Source: Allosphingosinicella indica
Lineage (GTDB): Bacteria; Pseudomonadota; Alphaproteobacteria; Sphingomonadales; Sphingomonadaceae
Direction of reading: 5' to 3'
Assembly: GCF_900177405.1 (NCBI RefSeq)
Contig: NZ_LT840185.1
Coordinates: forward strand, 186,001 to 250,000
Length of the DNA stretch: 64,000 nucleotides
A program made the position numbers and the translations under genes. Shown here piece by piece: positions 50,642 to 60,404 of the stretch. Under the pieces are notes generated by a model. The model saw only the letters and a program-made list of their open reading frames with translations, had not been told where the DNA came from and made no database searches. Every line of letters starts with the position of its first letter. Position 1 is the first letter of the stretch.

Positions 50642-51820
50642 TCAGCGGACGCCGAGACGCGCCAGCGTTCCGCGCGGCACCAGCACGACCGCGCTGCCGC
50701 CCGCCTGCATGCCGCCGGCGATCCGCGCGGCGTCCTCGCCCGCGCCCCAGAAGGTGTCGAAGCGGTTGGTGCCCTTGATCGCGCCACCGGTGTCCTGCGC
50801 CACCCACGGTCCGCTAGCCTCGGGCCTGTCCATCGCCAGCAGCACCATCGCGCCAAGCGGCACGAAGGCAGGATCGGCAGCGACCGTGACGCGCGGACTG
50901 ACCGGCACGCCGAGCGCACCGAGCGGCCCCGGCCCGGTCAGCTCGCGGAAGAAGATATAACTCTTGTTCTCGCGCATGATCGCGCGGCCTTCCTCCGGAT
51001 TGGCGCGGAGCCAGGCGATGATGCCCTGCATGTTGGCCTGGCCGGGCTGGAGCAGCCCGCGCTCGCGCAGCGTCCGGCCGATGGCGACATATTCGCGCCC
51101 GTTCTGCCCGGCATAGCCGATCCGCATCACGCCGCCGTCAGGCAGCAGCAGACGGCCGGAGCCCTGAATCTGCAGGAAGAACAGTTCGATCGGGTCCGCC
51201 GCCCAGCCGATCTCCAGCCCGCGGTTGGCGAGCGCGCCGTCGTAGATGGCGCCGCGGTCATAGTAGAGGACGTAGGCCCCGCGCTCGTCGATCCGCCCGC
51301 GACCTTTCTCTCCGGTCAGAGGATTGGTCTCGAGCAGATCGGGGGGCTTGGCGTAGACCGGCGCGGGGTAACCGGGCCCCGGCGTGCGCGAACCCCGGAT
51401 CTGCGGCTCGAAATAGCCGGTGGCGAATGCCTCGCCGCTGCCGACCTGCACCGGCTCGAAGAAGCGCTGAATGAAGCCGGACAGGCTGATGGTCCCACGA
51501 TTGGCGGGATCGGAGGCGAAGGCGCAGGCGGCGGACCAGTCGGCTGGCTGCGTCATGCCGGTGGCGTCGGTGCGCTTCAGAAGCTGCGGGCAGCTTGTCC
51601 GAAACGCGTCGATCACCTGCTGCGCGCGGCTCTCGTCGATCGCCGGCAGCGCGGCCGGACGGACGCCGGCGGCGACGGCATTATAGGGAATCGTCGCGCT
51701 CGGCGTCGGGGTTGCAGACGGGCGCTGCGCCTGGCCGGGCGGCGCTACGGACGGCTTGGGAACGCACGATGCGAGGAGCATCATTGCCAGCGATAGAGCG
51801 GTGATCGCCCCCCGGCGCAT
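50642..51820 (-). CDS. mltA: Membrane-bound lytic murein transglycosylase A
   Basis: A 392-residue lipoprotein enzyme that cleaves peptidoglycan to 1,6-anhydro products. The leader ends LLASC (Cys near residue 19). The MltA domain shows ATGYFEPQIRGSRT, ELFFLQIQGSGRLLLPDGGVMRIGYAGQNG and the 3D-like C-terminal domain VAQDTGGAIKGTNRFDTFWGAGEDA, with the catalytic Asp region. The ATG at 51820 begins the leader; the frame is open 32 codons further, into the gap to the next gene. Confidence 0.95.
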   Translation of the reverse strand: MRRGAITALSLAMMLLASCVPKPSVAPPGQAQRPSATPTPSATIPYNAVAAGVRPAALPAIDESRAQQVIDAFRTSCPQLLKRTDATGMTQPADWSAACAFASDPANRGTISLSGFIQRFFEPVQVGSGEAFATGYFEPQIRGSRTPGPGYPAPVYAKPPDLLETNPLTGEKGRGRIDERGAYVLYYDRGAIYDGALANRGLEIGWAADPIELFFLQIQGSGRLLLPDGGVMRIGYAGQNGREYVAIGRTLRERGLLQPGQANMQGIIAWLRANPEEGRAIMRENKSYIFFRELTGPGPLGALGVPVSPRVTVAADPAFVPLGAMVLLAMDRPEASGPWVAQDTGGAIKGTNRFDTFWGAGEDAARIAGGMQAGGSAVVLVPRGTLARLGVR

Positions 51821-51824
51821 AGGA

Positions 51825-52469
51825 TCAGGCCTCGTCGGTTTCGACGAGCAGCCAGTTGGGATCGTCCGAAGCGAGCGAACGCTGGAAGGTCCATAGATCG
51901 TGGGTTTCGACCGCATCGGTCAGCGATCCGGCGACGACACCGCCGTCCTTGTCGCGTGTCACGGCCGCGATGTCGGCATCGAACCGCACGGTGACGCGGG
52001 CGTCATGGCCCACCAGCTCCGCGCGCTCGATCACCGCGCGCTCGATCGCAACCAGACGATTGTTGAGCACATGGCCATCCGCCTCACGCTGGGTGATCGC
52101 CGCTTCGAACGATTCGCGGACGTCGTCGGCGACCAGCGCGCGCAATTCCTCGCGATCGCCCTTCCAGAAGGCTTCGAGGATCATGCGGTAGGCGGCCTGC
52201 GCGCCTTCAAGAAAACGCGCCACATCGAAAGACGGATCGGCGGCGATGACCTGGCGTACGCCAGCCGCAGCGGATTCTTCGAACGCCATTCCGGCGGCCT
52301 CGCCGCGGTCGCGCGCAGGTTCGGCGGCGGGCGCCGTGGCGCCGGGCACCGCCTCGGGCCGCGTGACCGGCTGCTGCTCGTGCCCCGTGCGGCGGCCAAG
52401 CACGGCGTAGAGCCGAAGCCCGACGAACAGGGCGACCATCGCCAGCAGGACAATCTCGACCGTCAACAA
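51825..52469 (-). CDS. Tim44/TimA-like membrane protein
   Basis: A 214-residue protein with an N-terminal membrane helix (TVEIVLLAMVALFVGLRLYAVLG), an Ala/Pro linker and a C-terminal Tim44-like domain (about 80-214; FDVARFLEGAQAAYRMILEAFWKGDREELRALV, HDLWTFQRSLASDDPNWLLVETD). Bacterial homologues sit beside mltA, smr and secB and may bind membrane proteins. The start is a TTG at 52469 or the adjacent TTG; GGAGAA lies just upstream and no ATG is available. Confidence 0.88.
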   Translation of the reverse strand: MLTVEIVLLAMVALFVGLRLYAVLGRRTGHEQQPVTRPEAVPGATAPAAEPARDRGEAAGMAFEESAAAGVRQVIAADPSFDVARFLEGAQAAYRMILEAFWKGDREELRALVADDVRESFEAAITQREADGHVLNNRLVAIERAVIERAELVGHDARVTVRFDADIAAVTRDKDGGVVAGSLTDAVETHDLWTFQRSLASDDPNWLLVETDEA

Positions 52470-52672
52470 AATTCTCCGAAAATCCGGTCCCGCCTACATA
52501 GGCCCGCAGGCAGCATCTTTCAAACGCCCATACGCTTTACGTCCGGCGCAGTAAAATGTTGCGCTGGCGCGAGGGGGCAAATGTTGCGCGGACCGCGCGC
52601 GGCTGCTACCCGCCGCCGCGAAGTGCGGTCCACTGGCCGTCACGTCCCATATTCCCGAAAAAGGTGCAAGCG

Positions 52673-53185
52673 ATGGCCGAAGAACAGGGCGCAGCCGATG
52701 TGCAGGCGAACGGCGCGGACAATTTCCCGCAGGTCGGCCTGATTTCCCAATATGTGAAGGACTTGTCGTTCGAAAATCCGAACGCGCCGGCGGTGTTCCA
52801 GTGGCAGTCGCAGCCGCAGATCGACGTGCAGTTCAACATCTCGGTCCAGACCGTCGGCGAGGAGCTTCACGAGGTCACGCTAAAGACCGAGATCAATGCG
52901 CGCGCCGAGGGCAACACCGCCTTCCAGGTCGAGATCGCCTATGCCGGCCTGTTCGGCATCCGCAACCTCGATCAGGAACAGATGCAGCCCTTCCTCCTCG
53001 CCGAAGCGCCGCGCCTGCTGTTCCCGTTCGCCCGCCGCGTCATTGCCGATGCGGTGCGCGACGGCGGCTTCCCGCCGCTGATGATCGACCCGATCGACTT
53101 CCACGCACTCTATCTGCAGCGTGCCGGCGAAGCGCAGGGCAGCACGGCGGAAGGGGCGATCGGCGGGATCACCGGCCAGGCCTGA
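52673..53185 (+). CDS. secB: Protein-export chaperone SecB
   Basis: A 170-residue tetrameric chaperone that keeps preproteins unfolded for SecA. VGLISQYVKDLSFENPNAP, DVQFNISVQTVGEELHEVTLKTEI, EIAYAGLFGIRNLDQEQMQPFLLAEAPRLLFPFARRVIADAVRDGGFPPLMIDPIDF are full SecB signatures. The ATG at 52673 is chosen since the sequence upstream does not match the family. The usual acidic C-terminal end is replaced by a Gly/Ala tail. Confidence 0.96.
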   Translation: MAEEQGAADVQANGADNFPQVGLISQYVKDLSFENPNAPAVFQWQSQPQIDVQFNISVQTVGEELHEVTLKTEINARAEGNTAFQVEIAYAGLFGIRNLDQEQMQPFLLAEAPRLLFPFARRVIADAVRDGGFPPLMIDPIDFHALYLQRAGEAQGSTAEGAIGGITGQA

Positions 53186-53213
53186 GCCAGGCTACGGGGG
53201 TGGATTCCCGGCC

Positions 53214-54776
53214 ATGAACCTTTCCAAGGCCATCGGCACGATCGGCGGGCTGACCATGGTCAGCCGCGTCTTCGGCTTCCTGCGGGAGATGCTGATGTCG
53301 CGCATCATGGGCGCATCGGGCGCCGCCGATGCCTTCCTGGTCGCGTTCCGCCTCCCCAACACCTTCCGCCGCCTGTTCGGCGAAGGCGCCTTCTCCGCCG
53401 GCTTCGTGCCGCTGTTCAGCCAGCGGCTGCACGGATCGGGCGGTATACAGGACGCCAAGAAATTCTCGGAGGAAGTGCTGGCGGTGTTCCTGCCGACGCT
53501 TTTCCTATTCACTTTGGTGTTCGAGCTGGCGATGCCCCTCTTCGTCTGGGCGATCGCGTCGGGCTACGCCGATGAGCCTGCGAAATTCGACTTTACCGTC
53601 TTCCTCACTCGCATCACCTTTCCCTATCTGTTGCTGATCAGCCTGGTCTCTCTCTTCTCGGGCGTGCTCAACTCGCTGACCAAGTTCGCAACCGCCGCCT
53701 TCGCGCCGGCGCTGCTCAACATCGCGATGCTCGGCGCGCTGCTGATCGTCCCCGACGGCGGCGCCAGGACCGCGACCGCGCTCGCCATCGGCGTCACCGT
53801 CGGCGGCTTCCTGCAGCTCGCATTGCTCTGGAACAGCGCGCGCAAGGCCGGCGTTTCGCTCCGCCTCCGCCGCCCGCGCATCACGCCAGGGGTGAAGCAG
53901 TTCTTCGTCGTGGTCATCCCGGCGACGCTCGGCGCGGGCGTCTATCAGATCAGCCAGTTCATCGACACATTCTTCGCGACGCGGCTGCCCGAAGGATCGA
54001 TGTCCTACCTTAACTATTCGGACCGGCTGAACCAGCTTCCCTTGTCGGTTATCGGCACCGCGCTCGGCACCGCGATCCTGCCGCAGATCAGCCGCTTCAT
54101 CGCCAAGGGCGATCCGGGCGAGGCGGCGAAGGTGCAGGGCAAGGCGGTCGAGCTGTCGATGCTGCTCTGCCTCCCCGCCGCGCTGGCGCTGGGCGTCGCC
54201 GCGGTGCCGCTGGTCTCCGCGCTGTTCCAGGGCGGCCGCTTCACCGCGGAGGACGCCTATATCACCGGCAACGTGCTCGCGATCATCGTCGCTGGCCTGC
54301 CCGCTTATGTGATGGTGAAAGTCATCACGCCGGGCTTCTACGCGCGTGAGGACACCAAGACGCCGGTCAAGACCGCGGTGATCGTGCTCGTCGCCAACGT
54401 CGCGCTTAATTTCGCACTGATTCCCTTCTTCGGCATCTACGGCCTGGCATTCGTCATCGCCTTCTGCTCGTGGCTCAACTGCCTGATGCTCTACGTCATC
54501 CTGTCGCGTCGCGGCCATTTCCGGATCGAAGGCTGGCTGTGGGGACGGATCGCGCGACAGCTCTTCGCCGGCCTGCTGATGGTCGGGGTGCTGGTAGCGC
54601 TGCGCTATGTCTTCGCCGGCTGGTTCTCGGGATCGGTGATCGAGCGGATGATCGCCGTCGTCACCATCGTCGGTGCCGGCGTCGCGGTCTATTTCCCGGT
54701 CGCCTGGTTCATCGGTGCGATGGACAAGGAAGACCTCTACCTCCTCCTCAGGCGCAAGCGGGTGCAGCCATCATGA
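53214..54776 (+). CDS. murJ: Lipid II flippase MurJ (MviN)
   Basis: A 520-residue membrane protein with about 14 helices. MSRVFGFLREMLMSRIMGASGAADAFLVAFRLPNTFRRLFGEGAFSAGFVPLF is the MurJ N-terminus, with the Arg residues of the central cavity. It flips lipid II for peptidoglycan synthesis. The ATG at 53214 lies 28 bases after the secB stop. Its TGA overlaps the trpS ATG (ATGATG), so the two are coupled. Confidence 0.96.
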   Translation: MNLSKAIGTIGGLTMVSRVFGFLREMLMSRIMGASGAADAFLVAFRLPNTFRRLFGEGAFSAGFVPLFSQRLHGSGGIQDAKKFSEEVLAVFLPTLFLFTLVFELAMPLFVWAIASGYADEPAKFDFTVFLTRITFPYLLLISLVSLFSGVLNSLTKFATAAFAPALLNIAMLGALLIVPDGGARTATALAIGVTVGGFLQLALLWNSARKAGVSLRLRRPRITPGVKQFFVVVIPATLGAGVYQISQFIDTFFATRLPEGSMSYLNYSDRLNQLPLSVIGTALGTAILPQISRFIAKGDPGEAAKVQGKAVELSMLLCLPAALALGVAAVPLVSALFQGGRFTAEDAYITGNVLAIIVAGLPAYVMVKVITPGFYAREDTKTPVKTAVIVLVANVALNFALIPFFGIYGLAFVIAFCSWLNCLMLYVILSRRGHFRIEGWLWGRIARQLFAGLLMVGVLVALRYVFAGWFSGSVIERMIAVVTIVGAGVAVYFPVAWFIGAMDKEDLYLLLRRKRVQPS

Positions 54777-55771
54777 TGCGCGTCGTCTCCGGCATCCAGC
54801 CGACCGGCAATCTCCACCTCGGCAATTATCTCGGCGCGATCCAGCGCTGGGTGAAGATGCAGGACGAGGCGGAGTGCATCTTCTTCCTCGCCGATCTCCA
54901 CGCGATCACGGCCTACAATGATCCCGCGGAGCTTACCGCCAACATCCGTGCGATGGCGGCGGCGCTGATCGCCTGCGGCGTCGATGCGGAGCGCTCGATC
55001 CTGTTCAACCAGGCGCGCGTCCCCGCGCATCCCGAGATGGCGTGGCTGCTCAACGGCACCGCGCGGATCGGCTGGCTCAACCGGATGACCCAGTTCAAGG
55101 AGAAGTCGGGCAAGAACCGCGAAGGCGCGAGCGTCGGTCTGTTCGCCTACCCCGTCCTCCAGGCCGCCGACGTGCTGCTCTATCAGGCGACGCACGTGCC
55201 GGTGGGCGAGGACCAGAAGCAGCATCTCGAGCTGGCGCGAGACGTCGCGATCAAGTTCAACACCGATTACGGCGTCGAGCTGTTCACCGTGCCCGAGCCG
55301 CATATCGGCGCGGCAGGTGCGCGGATCATGTCGCTGCGCGACGGTGGCGCCAAGATGTCCAAATCCGACCCCTCGGACATGAGCCGCATCAACCTCACCG
55401 ACGATAGCGATACGATCGCGCAGAAGGTGAAGAAGGCGAAGAGCGACGCCGAGCTGCTGCCCGCGACTTGGGCAGAACTCGAAGGCCGCGCCGAGGCGCG
55501 CAATCTCGTGCAAATCTACGCGGTGCTTGCCGAGCGCAGCGCCGACGACGTGCTCGCCGAGTTCGCGGGCCATGGCTTCGGCCGGTTCAAGCCCGTGCTC
55601 GCCGATCTGATGGTCGCGGTGATCAGCCCGATCACCGCGCGCTTCCGCGACCTCCTTGCTCATCCTGAGGCGATCGACGCGATACTCGCCGACGGCGCGG
55701 CGAAGGCGGCCGAGCTTGCCGCACCGACGCTCGACGGAGCGTATCGTGCGCTGGGGCTTCCCAACCGCTAA
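54773..55771 (+). CDS. trpS: Tryptophanyl-tRNA synthetase
   Basis: A 332-residue class I synthetase that charges tRNA-Trp. The HIGH-like motif is TGNLHLGNYLGA and the KMSKS motif GGAKMSKSDPSD. IFFLADLHAITAY and PVLQAADVLLYQATHVPVGEDQKQHLELARD line the active site. Two adjacent ATGs (54773 and 54776) are possible; the first overlaps the murJ stop. Confidence 0.97.
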   Translation: MMRVVSGIQPTGNLHLGNYLGAIQRWVKMQDEAECIFFLADLHAITAYNDPAELTANIRAMAAALIACGVDAERSILFNQARVPAHPEMAWLLNGTARIGWLNRMTQFKEKSGKNREGASVGLFAYPVLQAADVLLYQATHVPVGEDQKQHLELARDVAIKFNTDYGVELFTVPEPHIGAAGARIMSLRDGGAKMSKSDPSDMSRINLTDDSDTIAQKVKKAKSDAELLPATWAELEGRAEARNLVQIYAVLAERSADDVLAEFAGHGFGRFKPVLADLMVAVISPITARFRDLLAHPEAIDAILADGAAKAAELAAPTLDGAYRALGLPNR

Positions 55772-55886
55772 GTCGCGGCAAACAAGCCTGTTCCGGCTGC
55801 CGCACTTCAGCGTCGGTTCATCGGACCTTTTGCATGCTCAAACCGTTGTGTATGCAAGATTTCCCGCGGTTCCGAGGTTCCTCGCC

Positions 55887-56543
55887 ATGTCCATCCAGAA
55901 GAAACTGCTGACGCTCGCCGCGCCGCTGGCGCTCCTGACGCTCGCCGGCTGCGCCACCGGCTTGCCCACCCAGGTCTCCCGTTTTCAAGCGATGCCGGCG
56001 CCCGCGGGGCAGAGTTTCGTCATCCAGCCTGTCGCGCCCGATCTGCAGGGCAGCCTCGAATTCTCGCAATATGCCGATCTCGTCCGCCGCAATCTGATTG
56101 CCGAGGGTTATAGCGAGGCGCCGTCGGCTTCGGCCGCGACCTTTGTCGTCTCGCTCGATTATGGCGTCGACGGCGGTCGTACAAAGATCGTCACCACGCC
56201 CGGCTTCGGCGGCGCGATCCACCGGCCTTATTTCTCACGCTGGGGCTATTTCGGCGCGCGGCCCTATCCCTTCTATTATGGCTGGTCCGATCCGTTCTGG
56301 GATTCGCCCTGGGATTATCCGGAGGTCCGCAGCTACGTCGTTTACGAAAGCTTCGTCGACATGGACATCAAGCGCACCGCCGATGGCCAGTCGCTGTTCG
56401 AAGGCACTGCCCGCGCCCGCTCGCGCACCGACGATCTGACCACGTTGGTGCCGAATCTGGTCGAAGCGATGTTCACCGGCTTCCCCGGCAATTCGGGCGA
56501 GACCGTGCGGATCACCGTCCCGCCGCCGCGCGAACGCGGCTGA
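55887..56543 (+). CDS. DUF4136 lipoprotein
   Basis: A 218-residue lipoprotein with lipobox LTLAGC near residue 22 and a DUF4136-type domain (FQAMPAPAGQSFVIQPV, SLEFSQYADLVRRNLIAEGYSEAPSASAATFVVSLDYGVDGG). A Tyr/Pro/Trp-rich insert in the middle (ARPYPFYYGWSDPFWDSPWDYP) is typical of sphingomonad members. Function unknown; probably envelope-associated. The ATG at 55887 begins the leader. Confidence 0.85.
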   Translation: MSIQKKLLTLAAPLALLTLAGCATGLPTQVSRFQAMPAPAGQSFVIQPVAPDLQGSLEFSQYADLVRRNLIAEGYSEAPSASAATFVVSLDYGVDGGRTKIVTTPGFGGAIHRPYFSRWGYFGARPYPFYYGWSDPFWDSPWDYPEVRSYVVYESFVDMDIKRTADGQSLFEGTARARSRTDDLTTLVPNLVEAMFTGFPGNSGETVRITVPPPRERG

Positions 56544-56588
56544 TCGAAGCAGTTGCAGCCTCTCTGCCCTAGCCGCTAGACCGGCGGC

Positions 56589-57449
56589 ATGGGCGGGGAA
56601 GAGTGCGCGACAACACAGCCGACGATCAGTCCGGACACGTCGGCGTTGATTCGCGCGAGTCTAGGCGTATTCGTCGCCTGCACGCTCGCCGCCTTTCTCT
56701 TCGCCGCGCAAAATTGGGTGGTGGGCGGTCCTTATGGATCGCTGGTCTGGCCGCGCAACCTCACCATCGCGCTCGTCCAATGGTGGGCCTGGGCCCTGCT
56801 CGCTCCGGCGATCCTGCTGTTCGTCGCGCGCCGGTCGTTGCTGCCGCTCTCGCCCGTCACCATCGCTCTCTACGTCGCGCTGTTCGTCGCGACGCTGGCG
56901 CTGCATCTGCTGATCGTCACCCTCGCCGAGCGCACGCTCGACCGGGTGACGCCCGGCGAGCCGTTACGGCTCACCGCCTCCAACCTGCTGCGCAAGCGCT
57001 GGGCGATTGATTTCGCCATATTGGCCGGTCTCGTGGCGCTCGGCCACGCACTCGCCTTCCGCGCACTCTGGCAGCGCCAGTCCGCCGCGACCGAAACCGC
57101 CATCGCGGCGTCGCCGCCGGGCCGGATCGCAGTCCAGAAGGGGGACCGCACCATCCTCGTCGAGACCGGCCGGATCGACTGGGTCGAGGCTGCGGGTAAT
57201 TATGCGATCCTCCACAGCGGCGGCGAGGAATATATGCTCCGCGCGACGCTCGGCAGGCTCGAGACCGGCCTTGCCCCGCAATTGGTGCGCGCCAGCCGGT
57301 CCGCGCTGGTTGCCCCGCACGCGGTCGCCGCGACCCGCAACCCGACGCGCAACGGAGACCTGACGCTGGTGCTCAAATCCGGCCGTGAGGTGAAGCTGAC
57401 ACGCAAACATCGCCGCGCGCTGATCGAGCGGCTCCCCGCCGCTCTCTGA
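56589..57449 (+). CDS. Membrane-anchored LytTR transcription regulator
   Basis: A 286-residue protein with four membrane helices (about 22-45, 60-82, 90-115 and 142-162) and a C-terminal LytTR DNA-binding domain (about 175-286; ILVETGRIDWVEAAGNYAILHSGGEEYMLRATLGRLE, LVRASRSALVAPHAVAA, GREVKLTRKHRRAL). Membrane LytTR proteins of this build regulate nearby or own genes without a phosphorylation domain. No partner is obvious. The gene stands alone on the plus strand. Confidence 0.88.
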   Translation: MGGEECATTQPTISPDTSALIRASLGVFVACTLAAFLFAAQNWVVGGPYGSLVWPRNLTIALVQWWAWALLAPAILLFVARRSLLPLSPVTIALYVALFVATLALHLLIVTLAERTLDRVTPGEPLRLTASNLLRKRWAIDFAILAGLVALGHALAFRALWQRQSAATETAIAASPPGRIAVQKGDRTILVETGRIDWVEAAGNYAILHSGGEEYMLRATLGRLETGLAPQLVRASRSALVAPHAVAATRNPTRNGDLTLVLKSGREVKLTRKHRRALIERLPAAL

Positions 57450-57554
57450 TCCCCGCTCCCGTTCGCGTCACCCCTCCGCCGCTTCGTCCCGTGCCGGTTG
57501 GCACTCGTCTCTGTCATCCCCATCCGCGACGGCGCTGACAGAGGGAGGAAAGAG

Positions 57555-58673
57555 ATGCTCGCGACCCGCAGGACGATACTCGGCGGCGCCGCAATGCTCG
57601 CCGGCGCGGCCACAGCGCCGGCGACGGCGGCCCGCGCCGTTGCGGAAAGCGAGACGTCCGGCCGTCCGTTGCGCATCCTGGTGCTGGGCGGCACGCGCTA
57701 CCTCGGCCCCGCCGTTGTGACCGCAGCAGCGGCGCGCGGCCATGAGATCACCCTCTTCAACCGCGGGGTGACGCAGCCCTGGCTCTTCCCCGGCGTCGAA
57801 AAGCTGAAGGGCGACCGTTACCCCGATATCGGCGTCGGCCTCGCTCCGCTCGGCCAGCGGGAGTGGGACGTGGCAATCGACCTGTCCGGCCAGTATCCCC
57901 GAGTCGTCGAGGCCAGCGCCTCGCGCCTCGCCGATCGCGTCGGACATTACGTCTACGTGTCGAGCATCAGCGCCTACCGCAGCTTCGCGACGCCCGACGT
58001 CGACGAATCCGCTCCGCTCCGCGCGCTCCGGCGCGAATATGTCGAATCGCCCGATCTGGTCGAGGGCGACTGGCCGACCTACGGCGCGCGCAAGGCTTTG
58101 TCGGAAGCGGCGGTCGCGCGCCATTTCCCCGGCCGCCACACGATCCTTCGACCCGGCCCGATCTGCGGCGGCGCGAACAACGACGGTTCCGGCGCTTATT
58201 GGGCGGAACGCCTTTATCGCGGCGGCACGGTGCTGGTGCCGGGCGACGGCAGCGACCGCGTCCAGCTCATCGACGTTGGCGACACCGGCGATTTCACCGT
58301 GCTCGCGGCGGAGCGGCGCCTGCCCGGCGCCTACAATCTGGTCGGCCCCGCCGAACCGATCGACGCCAGAGCCTATCTCGCCGCCTGCGCCCGTGCCGTC
58401 GGGCGCGAGGCGGAGCTGGTGTTCGCGGGCGACTTTCCGGACGGGATCAATTCCATGCCGATGATCCCGCCCTACCGCCACGTCCCCGGCCACGCGACGA
58501 TGCGCAACCAGCGGGCGCTCGCCGCCGGCCTACGCCTCCGGCCGATCGAGGAGACGATCCGCGACAATTGGATCGACCACCGGCTGCGCCGCGGCAAGGT
58601 TTATGATTATGCGGCGGCGGGGATCGGGGTGACCGCGGCGCGCGAGGCGGAGATGATCGCGGCGCTCCGCTAG
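57555..58673 (+). CDS. Exported NAD-dependent epimerase/dehydratase-like protein
   Basis: A 372-residue extended SDR. The N-terminus TRRTILGGAAMLAGAATAPATAARA looks like a Tat signal peptide, unusual for this fold. The NAD motif is ILVLGGTRYLGPAVV, then HYVYVSSISAYRS and YGARKALSE (catalytic Tyr and Lys). ILRPGPICGGANNDGSGAYW and VQLIDVGDTGDFTV follow. GAGGGAGG is an excellent ribosome site 7 bases before the ATG. Substrate unknown. Its stop overlaps the dnaA end. Confidence 0.87.
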   Translation: MLATRRTILGGAAMLAGAATAPATAARAVAESETSGRPLRILVLGGTRYLGPAVVTAAAARGHEITLFNRGVTQPWLFPGVEKLKGDRYPDIGVGLAPLGQREWDVAIDLSGQYPRVVEASASRLADRVGHYVYVSSISAYRSFATPDVDESAPLRALRREYVESPDLVEGDWPTYGARKALSEAAVARHFPGRHTILRPGPICGGANNDGSGAYWAERLYRGGTVLVPGDGSDRVQLIDVGDTGDFTVLAAERRLPGAYNLVGPAEPIDARAYLAACARAVGREAELVFAGDFPDGINSMPMIPPYRHVPGHATMRNQRALAAGLRLRPIEETIRDNWIDHRLRRGKVYDYAAAGIGVTAAREAEMIAALR

Positions 58674-60064
58674 CTTTCGAGCTGGCGCATCAGCAAGCGG
58701 ATGTCGGCATCAAGCTCGGCATCCTGCGCGCGCAATTTCTCGATCTGGCGGACCGCGTGGATCACTGTGGTGTGATCGCGCCCGCCGAAACGACGGCCGA
58801 TCTCGGGCAGCGAGCGCGGGGTGAGCTGCTTCGAGAGATACATCGCCACCTGCCGTGGCCGCGCCACCTCGCGCGCCCGCCGCGCCGAGGTCATCTCGGC
58901 CTTACGGATGCGGTAATGATCCGAAACCTTGCCCTGGATCTCGTCGATCGAGATGCGGCGCTGGTTGGCGCGCAGGATATTGGCGAGCACTTCCTCGACG
59001 AAATCGAGGTCGATCGTGCGGTTCTGCATCGCGGCATAAGCGGCGATGCGGTTGAGCGCGCCTTCCAGCTCGCGGACGTTGGAGCTGATCCGCTTGGCGA
59101 GGAAGTTCACCACCTCGGCCGGCACGGTCACGTCCGGCAGCGTCTCCAGCTTCCTGAGGATGATATTGTAGCGCAGCTCGAAATCGGCAGCGTTGATATC
59201 GGCGACGAGGCCCCACGACAGCCGCGACAGGATACGCGGCTCGATCCCGTCGAGATCCTGTGGCGCGCGGTCCGAGCTGATCACCAGCCTCCGTCCGGCG
59301 GAGATGATCTCGTTCATCGTGTGGAAGAATTCTTCCTGGGTCGATTCCTTGCCGGCGATGAACTGGACGTCGTCGATCATGAGGAGATCGGCCGAGCGGA
59401 GCTGCTGCTTGAAGCGGATCGTGTCGTTGGCGCGCAGCGCCGCGACGAATTCGACCATGAACTTCTCGGCCGACATGTAGACGATCTTCGCGTCCGGCCG
59501 CCGCGCGCGGAATTCGTGGCCGATCGCGTGGAGGAGATGCGTCTTGCCGCGCCCCGTGCCGCCGTGGAGGAACAGCGGGTTGAACGCGACATTCTCCGCA
59601 GTCGCCAGCGTCTTGGCCGCGTTGAACGCGACTTCATTGGCCTTGCCGACGACGAAGCCTTCGAAGCGGTAGCGCGGCTCCAGCGACAGCGCGAACAGGC
59701 CGTCCTGCGCGGGCCCGCGCGGCGCTTCGGGCTCTGGCGCCGGTATCTCGGCGGAAGCTGCAGTCTTGGGCGCGCTTGCGCTGACCGAAACCTGGACGTG
59801 CCGAACCGCGGGCAGCGTCGCGCGCCACGCGAGCGCGAGCCGTTCGGCGAAATGCGAGCGCACCCAGTCCGCCATGAACTGCGAGGGCAGCTCGAGCGTC
59901 AGTGTACCGCTATAATCGTCGAAAGCGCCAAGCGTGATCGGGCGCAGCCAGCCGTCGAAGGTGCGGGCGCCGCAATCACGGCGCAAACCGGTGCGGATCG
60001 ATTCCCACGCGATTGCGACGGCGCTTTCGTCCCCTGCCGAATGTCCGCCGCCCGCCTTCGCCAC
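58670..60064 (-). CDS. dnaA: Chromosomal replication initiator DnaA
   Basis: A 464-residue AAA+ initiator. Domain I begins WESIRTGLRRDCGARTFDGWL; domain II is short and Ala/Pro-rich. Domain III has YRFEGFVVGKANEVAFNAAKTLA, Walker A HGGTGRGKTHLLHAIG and Walker B LMIDDVQFIAGKESTQEEFFH. Domain IV has ISIDEIQGKVSDHYRI and the DnaA-box motif GRDHTTVIHAVRQI. The GTG at 60064 follows GGGAGAGG and gives the family N-terminus. It is opposite to most of its neighbours. Confidence 0.97.
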   Translation of the reverse strand: MAKAGGGHSAGDESAVAIAWESIRTGLRRDCGARTFDGWLRPITLGAFDDYSGTLTLELPSQFMADWVRSHFAERLALAWRATLPAVRHVQVSVSASAPKTAASAEIPAPEPEAPRGPAQDGLFALSLEPRYRFEGFVVGKANEVAFNAAKTLATAENVAFNPLFLHGGTGRGKTHLLHAIGHEFRARRPDAKIVYMSAEKFMVEFVAALRANDTIRFKQQLRSADLLMIDDVQFIAGKESTQEEFFHTMNEIISAGRRLVISSDRAPQDLDGIEPRILSRLSWGLVADINAADFELRYNIILRKLETLPDVTVPAEVVNFLAKRISSNVRELEGALNRIAAYAAMQNRTIDLDFVEEVLANILRANQRRISIDEIQGKVSDHYRIRKAEMTSARRAREVARPRQVAMYLSKQLTPRSLPEIGRRFGGRDHTTVIHAVRQIEKLRAQDAELDADIRLLMRQLES

Positions 60065-60404
60065 CCTACACCTCTCCCTCGCGGACCTTGGCAGTCCGTT
60101 TCCGAAGCAAAGCGCTGCCCATGCCGGAAAGCGCATAGCGCGATCCGATTCGAGCGACTCTCCAGCTCTGCTTACCCCCTCCCCCAGCGATTCTCCGGCG
60201 AAGGAGTGGTTTTGTAGGGAGGCAAGGCGGCGCGTATCAAGGGCCGAAAATGTAATTTAAGTGAAATAAAGCGATTGACAGCGGAAATGCGCGCTTTGGG
60301 TCAAATCGCTTTAGTTTCAGTCATTTACAATTATTACGATGTCGCAACGGAATCGCGAATCGCGGGAAATGCTTGGATTCATTAACCGTTGCGTTTGCGC
60401 CACG
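60065..60404. promoter_or_regulatory. dnaA upstream region with a 10-base inverted repeat
   Basis: This gap between dnaA and rpsT becomes AT-rich at 60250-60350. TAAAGCGATT (60267-60276) and AATCGCTTTA (60304-60313) are perfect inverted copies, part of a longer near-match (GAAATAAAGCGATTGAC versus 60300-60318). It is about 200 bases upstream of the dnaA start and may be an operator for a cell-cycle regulator. I see no TTATCCACA-type DnaA box, so I do not call an origin. Confidence 0.5.
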
